Assembly (NCBI GenBank): GCA_030619865.1
Contig: JAUXAP010000010.1
Span: forward strand, 1-34,926
Direction of reading: 5' to 3'
Length of the DNA: 34,926 nucleotides
From: Dehalococcoidia bacterium
GTDB taxonomy: Bacteria > Chloroflexota > Dehalococcoidia > Dehalococcoidales > JAUXAP01
In this document: in pieces, positions 14,901 to 21,229 of the stretch
Layout of the letters: every line of letters begins with the position of its first letter
Numbering within the stretch: position 1 is the stretch's first letter
Position numbers and translations under genes: made by a program
The notes under the pieces: model-generated
The model's database searches: none
Told to the model about the DNA's origin: nothing
Seen by the model: only the letters and a program-made list of their open reading frames with translations

Positions 14901-15247
14901 GGAGGTGAAGGGTGAAGAGGCAAAAGTGGCGGGTAATCATCGGGGTTGTGGCTCTCCTACTGGCAGTCACCCTACTGACGGGGGTCGCCTCGCCCCCCCC
15001 TGTTGAGGTAGAAGTTCCATTAATGGACTTTCCGTGGTGGCTCCCTTTGGCATTCTTCGGGCTGCCGGTACTAGTGATTGGTTTCATTATTCTCATAGTG
15101 TGGATATTATTACGGGTTTTCCGTAAGGAATCACCAGAGCAAAAGCTAGCGGGGGAAGAGTGGCAAGCCAAGATTGGGGAACAACAAGATCGAAAAGACA
15201 AGATTCGAGAACACCGTCAGTCGCAGAAGGACGACCATAGCCAATAA
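14901..15247 (+). repeat. tandem gene-sized repeat, copy 1
   Basis: The first 110 bp or so (GGAGGTG ribosome site to the codons after the poly-C tract) and the last 100 bp are nearly the same as in copy 2 (15254-15595); the middle part differs. The offset between matching starts is 353 bp. Copy 1 has eight C residues at 14993-15000. Confidence 0.85.
14912..15247 (+). CDS. small membrane protein with signal peptide and charged tail
   Basis: A GTG start at 14912 follows GGAGGTG. The 111-residue product has an N-terminal signal-like helix (WRVIIGVVALLLAVTLLTGV), a short outer segment (SPPPVEVEVPLMDFPWW), a second helix (PLAFFGLPVLVIGFIILIVW) and a hydrophilic, strongly charged tail of about 45 residues (ESPEQKLAGEEWQAKIGEQQ onward) that may form a coiled coil. 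No family is recognised. The SPPP codons fall on an eight-C run. It stands just upstream of a near-duplicate and the lipid ligase fusion. Confidence 0.7.
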   Translation: MKRQKWRVIIGVVALLLAVTLLTGVASPPPVEVEVPLMDFPWWLPLAFFGLPVLVIGFIILIVWILLRVFRKESPEQKLAGEEWQAKIGEQQDRKDKIREHRQSQKDDHSQ

Positions 15248-15264
15248 TGAGCTGGAGGTGAAGG

Positions 15265-15595
15265 GTGAAGAGGCAAAAGTGGCGGGCAACCATCAGGGTT
15301 GTGGTTCTACTATTAGCAGTGACCCTACTGACGGGGGTCGCCTCGCCCCCCCCCTGTTGAGGTAGAAGTTCCATTAATGGACTTTGGGGCTGAGATTGGT
15401 AAAATTCTTTTATTTTTCTCGGTACTACTCGCACTACTGATTGGTCTCATTTTTCTCATATGGTGGATAATAAGAAGGTTTTTACGTAAGGAACCACCAG
15501 AGCAAAAGCGAGCGCGGGAAGAGTCGCAAGCCAAGATTGGGGAACAAAAGGAGCGAGACATTGGAGAAAAGAGGAGACAAGACCAACAGCGGTGA
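15265..15595 (+). pseudogene. second copy of the small membrane gene, frameshifted at a poly-C tract
   Basis: The GTG start at 15265 and ribosome site match those of copy 1. At 15346-15354 this copy has nine C residues against eight, which shifts the frame into TGT TGA at 15360, giving only 31 residues. With one C fewer, the frame would run on into the open stretch at 15377-15595, which has a membrane helix (ILLFFSVLLALLIGLIFLIW) and a charged tail like copy 1. The shift could be a decayed duplicate, a phase-variable switch or a sequencing error in a homopolymer. Confidence 0.75.
15346..15354 (+). repeat. C9 homopolymer that decides the reading frame
   Basis: Nine C residues here against eight at the same place in the neighbouring copy (14993-15000). 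Loss of one C restores a full-length frame of 110 codons in copy 2. Homopolymers of this size inside coding sequences slip easily. Confidence 0.8.
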
Positions 15596-15669
15596 GGGGA
15601 GTTTCTACTATGACTGTTGTCAGGATGCCCAGGGCATGAGTTCTGGCTACACTGCACAGAGAGAAGACC

Positions 15670-18177
15670 ATGAACACCTTGTGTCAGTTACTCCAGGAGG
15701 CGGCAGCTGAGTTTGGCTCCAAGACCGCTCTATTGATGCAGCGCGGTTACCGTATAGAGCGCTGGAGCTATCAGTATCTGTGGGAATTCAGCGAGCGCCT
15801 TATAACCTACCTGCGAGGCAAAGGCCTCCAGCATGGGGACCGCGTGCTTCTGTGGGCTCCTAATATACCTGAGTGGGTAGGTCTCTACTTCGGCTGCTTG
15901 CGGGCTGGCATCATCTTGGTACCTCTGGATATACTGTGCACACCCGATTTCGTGGTCAAAATCAAAGACAGCACCAACGCTCGCTGCTTATTCGTTTCTC
16001 GAACTACCAAGGGACAGGTGTCGGAAGTCGGTATCCCCGTGTTGTATCTCGAAGACCTGCCGCAAGAACTGGAAGGAGTGAGCTCGGATTCATCCATCTC
16101 CCTCCCCATCGAGGAGGACATTGCCGAGATCATGTTCACCTCTGGGACAACAGGAGAACCCAAGGGGGTAATCCTCACCCACCGCAATATTGTGTCTAAT
16201 GTCTTGTCAGCCACGCAGATGGTACCCGTTGGTCCAAGTAGCCGCGTCCTCTCTCTCTTACCCTTGAGCCATATGCTAGAGCAGACAGCTGGGTTATTAG
16301 GCTTTCTCAAGTCAGGTGCCACCATAGTCTATCCTGCCAGCCGTCAGCCAGGGGTGATCTTCCGGACTCTGAGAGAGCACCGCATCACCAATATTGTCTT
16401 GGTGCCTCGGGTACTCCAGCTCTTCTGGGGTGCTATTGAGCGGGAGGTGAAAAAGCAGGGAAGGGAGCAAGTGTGGCAGCGCCTGCTACAGATATCGGCT
16501 CGCCTGCCCACAAAGTTGCGGAGACTCCTTTTTCGACCAGTACACCAGCAACTTGGAGGTTGCCTCCAGTTTCTCATATGCGGTGGGGCTTACTTGGACC
16601 CAGAGATGGCTCGCCGCTGGGAACTACTGGGTATCCCTATTCTTCAAGGATACGGTACTACCGAGGCAGCCCCTAGCGTGACTGTAAACTCCTTGAAGAA
16701 GCGCCGACTAGATTCCGTAGGGAAGATACTCCCGGGTCAGGACATGAAGATAGCCTCAGATGGGGAGGTCCTCATTCGTGGTGCTAATATCACACAGGGT
16801 TACTGGCAAAATACCGAGGCTACAGCTGCGGCGTTCGATGGTGATTGGTACAGGACTGGGGATCTGGGCTACGTGGACGACAAGGGATATCTGTACCTTA
16901 GAGGCCGTAAGAAGGACATGATCGTTCTAGCCAGCGGGATGAACGTTTATGCCCAAGATGTAGAGAAAGCCTTAAAGATCTGCCCTGGAGTAGAGGATGC
17001 ATGTGTGCTGGGCGTACCGAAGGGGGAAAGTGGGGTACAGGTACACGCTGTACTGCTGCTGAAAGAAGAGAGGACCACCTCTCAGGATATTGTCGACCAC
17101 GTGAATAAGGGCTTGGCAGATCACCAGCGAGTTCAGGCGGTTACTGTCTGGCCCTTCCCTGACTTTCCTCGCACCCATACCCTTAAGGTTAAGAAGCAGG
17201 AGGTCCTAGATTATGTGCTGAAAGGTATCTTGGCTGAAGGACCTGCTGAAATGGCCCCCGCTGTGGGTAAGGTCAGTGAGGTGCCCATACTTCATCGCCT
17301 ACTGGCCAGCTTGGCGGGTGTGCCAATGCAGAGCATCCATCCCTCTATGACCCTGGGAGAAGACCTAAACCTAGATTCCTTGGGCCGTGTGGAGTTGCTG
17401 GCCGCGGTAGAGTCAGAGTTAGACACTTATGTGGATGAGTCCTACGTCTCGACTGGGACCACAGTGGAAGAACTGGAAGCTGTGGTAGCCTCAGCGGGTG
17501 AGGTTTCAAAAGAGCAAGTGCAGCTGGATTGGCCACTCAGCAGGCTTGTACGTCTTGGCCGCGCCATCCTCCAGTTATTCTTAGTCTTTCCCCTCCTACG
17601 GACGGTGGCTCCCCTCAAAGTAGAAGGCCGGGAAAACCTGAAGGACTTGCGGCCCCCGGTACTTTTTGCCGTCAACCATCAAAGCCACTTGGATACTCCT
17701 ACGGTACTGGCCGCTCTACCTATAACCTGGCGTAGCCGAACGGCGGTGGCGGCCGCTGCTGACTTCTGGTTTGCCGCCGGTCGTAGCAGAAAACTCCTGG
17801 CCACATTTGTGTTCAACGCATTCCCTTTCTCACGCACCGACTCCATCCGCCCCACCTTAAAGCACTGCTGTCGCTTGCTGGATAGAGGCTGGTCTGTTCT
17901 GATCTATCCTGAGGGGACCCGCTCCGAGACCGGGCAGATGGGGTCATTTAAGTCAGGGGCAGGACTCATGGCTGTTGAACTAGGTATGCCGGTGGTACCG
18001 ATCCACATACGCGGTACCCACGAAGTACTTCCGAAAGGTCAGACTATGCCGCGTCGCGGGCGTGTGCAAGTGCGTATTGGGAAGGCACTCCGGTTCCCGC
18101 TCCAGACCTCATACATCGAGGCTACCAAGACTCTTGAAGAGGCTGTAAAGGTTCTGGAAGTGCAGAAGATCCAGTAA
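15670..18177 (+). CDS. acyl-AMP ligase / acyl carrier protein / PlsC acyltransferase fusion
   Basis: This 835-residue protein has three domains. Residues 1-515 are an AMP-forming acyl ligase, with FTSGTTGEPKGVILTHRN at 156-173, GYGTTEA at about 327 and YRTGDLGYVDDKG near 394. Residues 535-610 are an acyl carrier domain, with LGEDLNLDSLGRVELLA where Ser570 should carry phosphopantetheine. Residues 640-830 are a PlsC-type acyltransferase, with AVNHQSHLD (His670, Asp675), AFPFSRTD, IYPEGTRS and VVPIHI. The single chain could activate a fatty acid, load it on its own ACP and transfer it to a phosphate- or polyol-containing acceptor. It recalls Aas but with an inserted ACP. The next gene starts 12 bp later, so the three downstream steps form an operon. 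Confidence 0.92.
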   Translation: MNTLCQLLQEAAAEFGSKTALLMQRGYRIERWSYQYLWEFSERLITYLRGKGLQHGDRVLLWAPNIPEWVGLYFGCLRAGIILVPLDILCTPDFVVKIKDSTNARCLFVSRTTKGQVSEVGIPVLYLEDLPQELEGVSSDSSISLPIEEDIAEIMFTSGTTGEPKGVILTHRNIVSNVLSATQMVPVGPSSRVLSLLPLSHMLEQTAGLLGFLKSGATIVYPASRQPGVIFRTLREHRITNIVLVPRVLQLFWGAIEREVKKQGREQVWQRLLQISARLPTKLRRLLFRPVHQQLGGCLQFLICGGAYLDPEMARRWELLGIPILQGYGTTEAAPSVTVNSLKKRRLDSVGKILPGQDMKIASDGEVLIRGANITQGYWQNTEATAAAFDGDWYRTGDLGYVDDKGYLYLRGRKKDMIVLASGMNVYAQDVEKALKICPGVEDACVLGVPKGESGVQVHAVLLLKEERTTSQDIVDHVNKGLADHQRVQAVTVWPFPDFPRTHTLKVKKQEVLDYVLKGILAEGPAEMAPAVGKVSEVPILHRLLASLAGVPMQSIHPSMTLGEDLNLDSLGRVELLAAVESELDTYVDESYVSTGTTVEELEAVVASAGEVSKEQVQLDWPLSRLVRLGRAILQLFLVFPLLRTVAPLKVEGRENLKDLRPPVLFAVNHQSHLDTPTVLAALPITWRSRTAVAAAADFWFAAGRSRKLLATFVFNAFPFSRTDSIRPTLKHCCRLLDRGWSVLIYPEGTRSETGQMGSFKSGAGLMAVELGMPVVPIHIRGTHEVLPKGQTMPRRGRVQVRIGKALRFPLQTSYIEATKTLEEAVKVLEVQKIQ

Positions 18178-18189
18178 GGAGGCATTTGA

Positions 18190-18798
18190 GTGGGTATCTA
18201 CAGCATCAAACCCAAATTTCAGCAGACATTAAGGGTCGTAGAGCGGCCACTGGTACGGTGGCGTGTCCATCCGGACGTGCTCACCCTGTCCGCCCTGGGA
18301 TTGAGCTTCTTAGGTGGCTTTGCCCTCTTCGCTTCCCAGTGGACTCCCTGGACTCTGCTCGCTGTGCCTTTCATAGCCTTATTGCGCATCTCACTTAATG
18401 CCTTGGATGGCATGGTAGCCAAGGACCTGGGAGTTGCTCGACCCTGGGGAGAGGTTCTCAACGAGCTATGCGATCGCTTAGCGGATGTTGCCTTCTTCGT
18501 TGGGGTAGCCTTGATTCCAGGTGTAAACATACCCCTTGGCATAAGCGTACTGGTGCTGATGGTTATCACTAGCTACGTGGGCATTCTTTCCAAGGCGGCT
18601 GGAGGAGCCAGAGAGTTCGGTGGCCTCATGGGCAAGGCCGACCGGATGATATTGCTGGCACTGGCGTCGGTCTTGGCTCTGATATTGCCCAATCTGCCTG
18701 TGTTCAATGGCTTCTTGGTCGTAGTTCTGGTCGGCCTTGCTGCCACCCTATTCCAGCGCCTGCGGAGGACATATGTGGCTCTCAAACCCCATCGCTGA
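18190..18798 (+). CDS. CDP-alcohol phosphatidyltransferase-type membrane protein (YnbA-like)
   Basis: The GTG start at 18190 is preceded by AAGGAGG. The 202-residue protein has about six hydrophobic helices and the family site as LNALDGMVAKDLG followed by GEVLNELCDRLAD. In the normal site (D1xxD2GxxAR...GxxxD3xxxD4) the first and third aspartates are Asn here and the Arg is Lys. The NALDG...LNEL pattern is one I associate with the E. coli YnbA branch, whose substrate is unknown. Members swap CMP for an alcohol head group on a CDP-activated lipid or polyol. It overlaps the CdsA-type gene by 26 bp, which supports a paired function as in ynbA-ynbB. Confidence 0.85.
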   Translation: MGIYSIKPKFQQTLRVVERPLVRWRVHPDVLTLSALGLSFLGGFALFASQWTPWTLLAVPFIALLRISLNALDGMVAKDLGVARPWGEVLNELCDRLADVAFFVGVALIPGVNIPLGISVLVLMVITSYVGILSKAAGGAREFGGLMGKADRMILLALASVLALILPNLPVFNGFLVVVLVGLAATLFQRLRRTYVALKPHR

Positions 18799-19696
18799 CC
18801 CCCTCTTCTGGTCATTCATCAAAGTCGTTGGAATTGTCCTCGGCGTAGCACTTGTGGTACTCCTAGTACTGGAGCGGCGCCACCTGAGGGAGCTTCACCG
18901 GCGGGAACTGTTCAGGCGTCTGTTCACATGGGCTTGCATCGCTCCCCTTTATAGTGTGGCTATCCTTAGTGGGCGTATTCCCGTTCTACTCATTACCTGT
19001 TTGATGGTCTTCCAAGGAATCAGGGAATATGCAACGTTAGTGGGCTTGCCGCGGACCTATCGCTGGGTATTGATTGGTATGGGGGTGCTGGCGCCTCCTG
19101 CAGCCCTTCACTCCCCTTTAGCCTTCTATGTGTTGCCTGCATTATTGTTGTTGTTAGCAACCCTCCAACCACTGCTGATCCGCGACAGAAGGGGAGGGGT
19201 GAGGCATTTGGCCTTCGCTGTGTTTGGATGGAGCTATGTGGCCTGGCTCCTGGGACACATTATGCTCATATATCTCTATGTGGATCAGGGCCCTAGGCTT
19301 TTGCTGGCCTTAGGATGGTCCGTAGCACTCAGCGATGTGGCAGCGTTCGCAATCGGGAAACCTCTAGGGAGGCATAAGCTCGCTCCTAGACTCAGCCCTA
19401 ACAAGACTTGGGAAGGTGTGGTAGGAAACTTTCTAGGGGCGTACCTTGGGATGGGTATCATGTACGTTACTCTGCAACTGAACCTCCGTGGTTATCTCGC
19501 TTGGACCTTTCCGGCTGTCATTGCTGCAGGTGCTTTATGGGGGGATTTACTCGAGTCGGCCATAAAGCGTGAGTTTGAGGTGAAGGACGCCGGCGGGTGG
19601 CTTCCCGGATTTGGGGGGCTTCTGGACAGAATAGACAGCTTGCTCCTTGTCTTGCCGTTGGCATTCTATACCCTATCACTGACACGTCTCCTCTAG
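18773..19696 (+). CDS. CdsA-type phosphatidate cytidylyltransferase (YnbB-like)
   Basis: I place the start at ATG 18773, since GGAGG at 18764-18768 lies just before it; an in-frame upstream start at 18737 has no ribosome site. The 307-residue protein has about eight membrane spans and the CdsA hallmark near the C-terminus: LSPNKTWEGVVGNFLGA and SAIKREFEVKDAGGWLPGF then GGLLDRIDS. The His before GG in the usual signature is Phe. The enzyme would use CTP to make a CDP-lipid in the membrane, the substrate for the neighbouring phosphotransferase. A chromosome like this would normally have its own cdsA elsewhere, so this copy is likely specialised. Confidence 0.88.
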   Translation: MWLSNPIADPLFWSFIKVVGIVLGVALVVLLVLERRHLRELHRRELFRRLFTWACIAPLYSVAILSGRIPVLLITCLMVFQGIREYATLVGLPRTYRWVLIGMGVLAPPAALHSPLAFYVLPALLLLLATLQPLLIRDRRGGVRHLAFAVFGWSYVAWLLGHIMLIYLYVDQGPRLLLALGWSVALSDVAAFAIGKPLGRHKLAPRLSPNKTWEGVVGNFLGAYLGMGIMYVTLQLNLRGYLAWTFPAVIAAGALWGDLLESAIKREFEVKDAGGWLPGFGGLLDRIDSLLLVLPLAFYTLSLTRLL

Positions 19697-19885
19697 ACCC
19701 ACATATATGTCTATCTGATCCTCATGCACTAGCATACGAGGGAAGCCAGATTACATTAGGGCGATCTGTTCTTTGAAGGAAGAGAATTAAATAGCTAAGG
19801 CTCAGTACGTTATTTCATGTTTATAAAGTGGGTTTGCCTTACTAGAAATAGACAAAAAATTATTCTGTTATCAAATTGAACAAAA

Positions 19886-19904
19886 TGGCTTTTTGTTACC
19901 TCAG
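19886..19904 (+). repeat. 19-bp direct repeat, right copy
   Basis: Exact match to 10645-10663, same orientation, about 190 bp beyond the end of the CdsA-type gene. It marks the right edge of the lipid island. Confidence 0.7.
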
Positions 19905-19927
19905 CGACAAGGGAAAATGGTCGAGCA

Positions 19928-20863
19928 TCATGATGAACCCTGCTCAATCAAAACATCCAAATTCCTTGGCATCACATCCAACTGGTCGAATAGGCAGACT
20001 CTCTTTAGTTTTTCTACGGTCGCTTGCGGGAATTGATTGGGGGAGGTTCCTTTTAATATAAGTTCAGTCTCTTTTTCCGTGAAGCTTTCCTGCCCTTCTT
20101 CAAACCAGCGAAAGAATCTCTTATTCACTGGGCAAGCTAACTGACAGTACATACAACCGATTAGGCAATTATGCCAGCAAAGCTCAATCCAGTCAGGAAA
20201 TTCATCCGGTCTTTCATTATGAAAGGTAAGGCATTTCTCTGCTTGAATCAAGAAGCGATGAGGAATAATTGCGCCAGGCGGGCATTTGTTAGCACAAGCA
20301 CTGCATTTGTTGCACTGTTCCATCATCTGCAGCCCAAACCAGTTATCTTCAGCAGCGGGAAGGTCTGAAAGGAAAGCCTTGAGCCTGTAGAAACTGCCCA
20401 TGCCTTCAATATAGGTAATGTTATTCTTGCCGTATTTGGACAGTCCGCTATGAACCGCCAGCAGTTTTACCGGCAACACAGCTGGAAAAAGGTTGAATCC
20501 CTTTGGCTTCAGTATGTCAGAAAGTATGTTTTCGACTATTTCATCTGTCTTGTGGGAATAGGTTGGTGGTACTGTTAAATGATATGGCCTTCCCTTGAAG
20601 TTGAAATTCACCTTTTGCTGGGGTTGTGGCGCGGAGGTTATCACAAGAGACTTCGCATCAGGAAAATGCTCAGGGATCCCGAACTCAAATCCAGCAAGAT
20701 ACTCTTGGTACAGAGCTTCGTCAAAAACTCCTTGCTTGCGATGATGCTCAAACTCCTCTTTCAGATCAGCAAGATGTTGGATAGGGACAATCTTTCCCCT
20801 GTATCCTTTTTGTTCAAGTCTTGAGTAGACTTGTTTCGTAATTTGTGAAATACCCGAGGTCAT
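19928..20863 (-). CDS. double 4Fe-4S cluster protein, distant relative of epoxyqueuosine reductase
   Basis: The protein is 311 residues from ATG 20863 (MTSGISQITKQ), chosen because GGGAGAG lies before it at normal spacing; the upstream ATG at 20878 adds five residues. Two cluster motifs, CNKCSACANKCPPGA and CLIGCMYCQLACP, each provide four cysteines for a 4Fe-4S centre, in the arrangement found in QueG and reductive dehalogenase-type proteins. SGLSKYGKNNITYIEGMGSF resembles the GxxGKN segment of QueG. It lacks the HEAT-like C-terminus of true QueG, so I do not name it so. A cobalamin- or flavin-linked redox role is plausible; the substrate is not known. Confidence 0.82.
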   Translation of the reverse strand: MTSGISQITKQVYSRLEQKGYRGKIVPIQHLADLKEEFEHHRKQGVFDEALYQEYLAGFEFGIPEHFPDAKSLVITSAPQPQQKVNFNFKGRPYHLTVPPTYSHKTDEIVENILSDILKPKGFNLFPAVLPVKLLAVHSGLSKYGKNNITYIEGMGSFYRLKAFLSDLPAAEDNWFGLQMMEQCNKCSACANKCPPGAIIPHRFLIQAEKCLTFHNERPDEFPDWIELCWHNCLIGCMYCQLACPVNKRFFRWFEEGQESFTEKETELILKGTSPNQFPQATVEKLKRVCLFDQLDVMPRNLDVLIEQGSS

Positions 20864-20980
20864 ATTTCTCTCTCCCATCTCCTCATAGCCTCATATCTTC
20901 AACTGAAACTACCTGTAAAGTAAGTAACTCGTCATTGTATAGTAATATCGTCAATAGAGCAATAGTATTATTACTTGACG

Positions 20981-21001
20981 GCACAAAATGACGTTTTGTG
21001 C
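20981..21001. promoter_or_regulatory. perfect palindrome, possible operator
   Basis: GCACAAAA, five bases, TTTTGTGC: an exact 8-bp inverted repeat between the divergent 4Fe-4S and beta-helix genes. It lies about 30 bp upstream of the promoter at 21028. The size suits a dimeric regulator. Confidence 0.45.
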
Positions 21002-21027
21002 AATCGCCACTATCTTGAGGGCAGGTA

Positions 21028-21056
21028 TTGACAAAGTCTCAGAAAGGGAGTAAACT
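21028..21056 (+). promoter_or_regulatory. promoter of the beta-helix surface protein
   Basis: TTGACA, 17 bases, TAAACT. The -35 is consensus and the -10 matches four of six. Transcription would start near 21063, leaving a leader of about 165 nt before the gene at 21230. Confidence 0.6.
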
Positions 21057-21119
21057 CTAGTTCGCATATGAATAATCACTAAAACAGAACTTTTGTAGTA
21101 TTGGGTTGGAGGAGTGGTG

Positions 21120-21146
21120 ATGAAACAAGGGCACTGGAATCGTTAG
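21120..21146 (+). other. possible leader peptide MKQGHWNR
   Basis: An eight-codon frame with ATG at 21120, stop TAG at 21144-21146, and GGAGGA at 21108-21113 placed six bases before it. It overlaps the 5' arm of the hairpin that follows. Ribosome position on it could decide whether that hairpin forms. It may also be chance. Confidence 0.35.
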
Positions 21147-21174
21147 TTGATTAGTGACGACTGGTGCCCTTTTT
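21129..21174 (+). terminator. intrinsic terminator or attenuator ahead of the beta-helix gene
   Basis: GGGCAC pairs with GTGCCC at 21164-21169, with a second helix TCGT/ACGA inside, followed at once by TTTTT. It lies between the promoter at 21028 and the gene at 21230, so it would stop most transcripts before the gene unless prevented. Confidence 0.55.
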
Positions 21175-21229
21175 GATTGGAATGCCACGAGCCAAAGCAA
21201 TATTAGGAAAGGCGGAGAGGAGGTGTGAC

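Noticed and set aside
15885-16325. 146-codon frame opposite the acyl ligase
   Set aside because: It lies entirely antisense to conserved ligase motifs and shows no protein-like features.
19928-20863. Naming the 4Fe-4S protein queG
   Set aside because: Cluster motifs agree, but the HEAT-like C-terminus is absent and the active-site region is only loosely similar.
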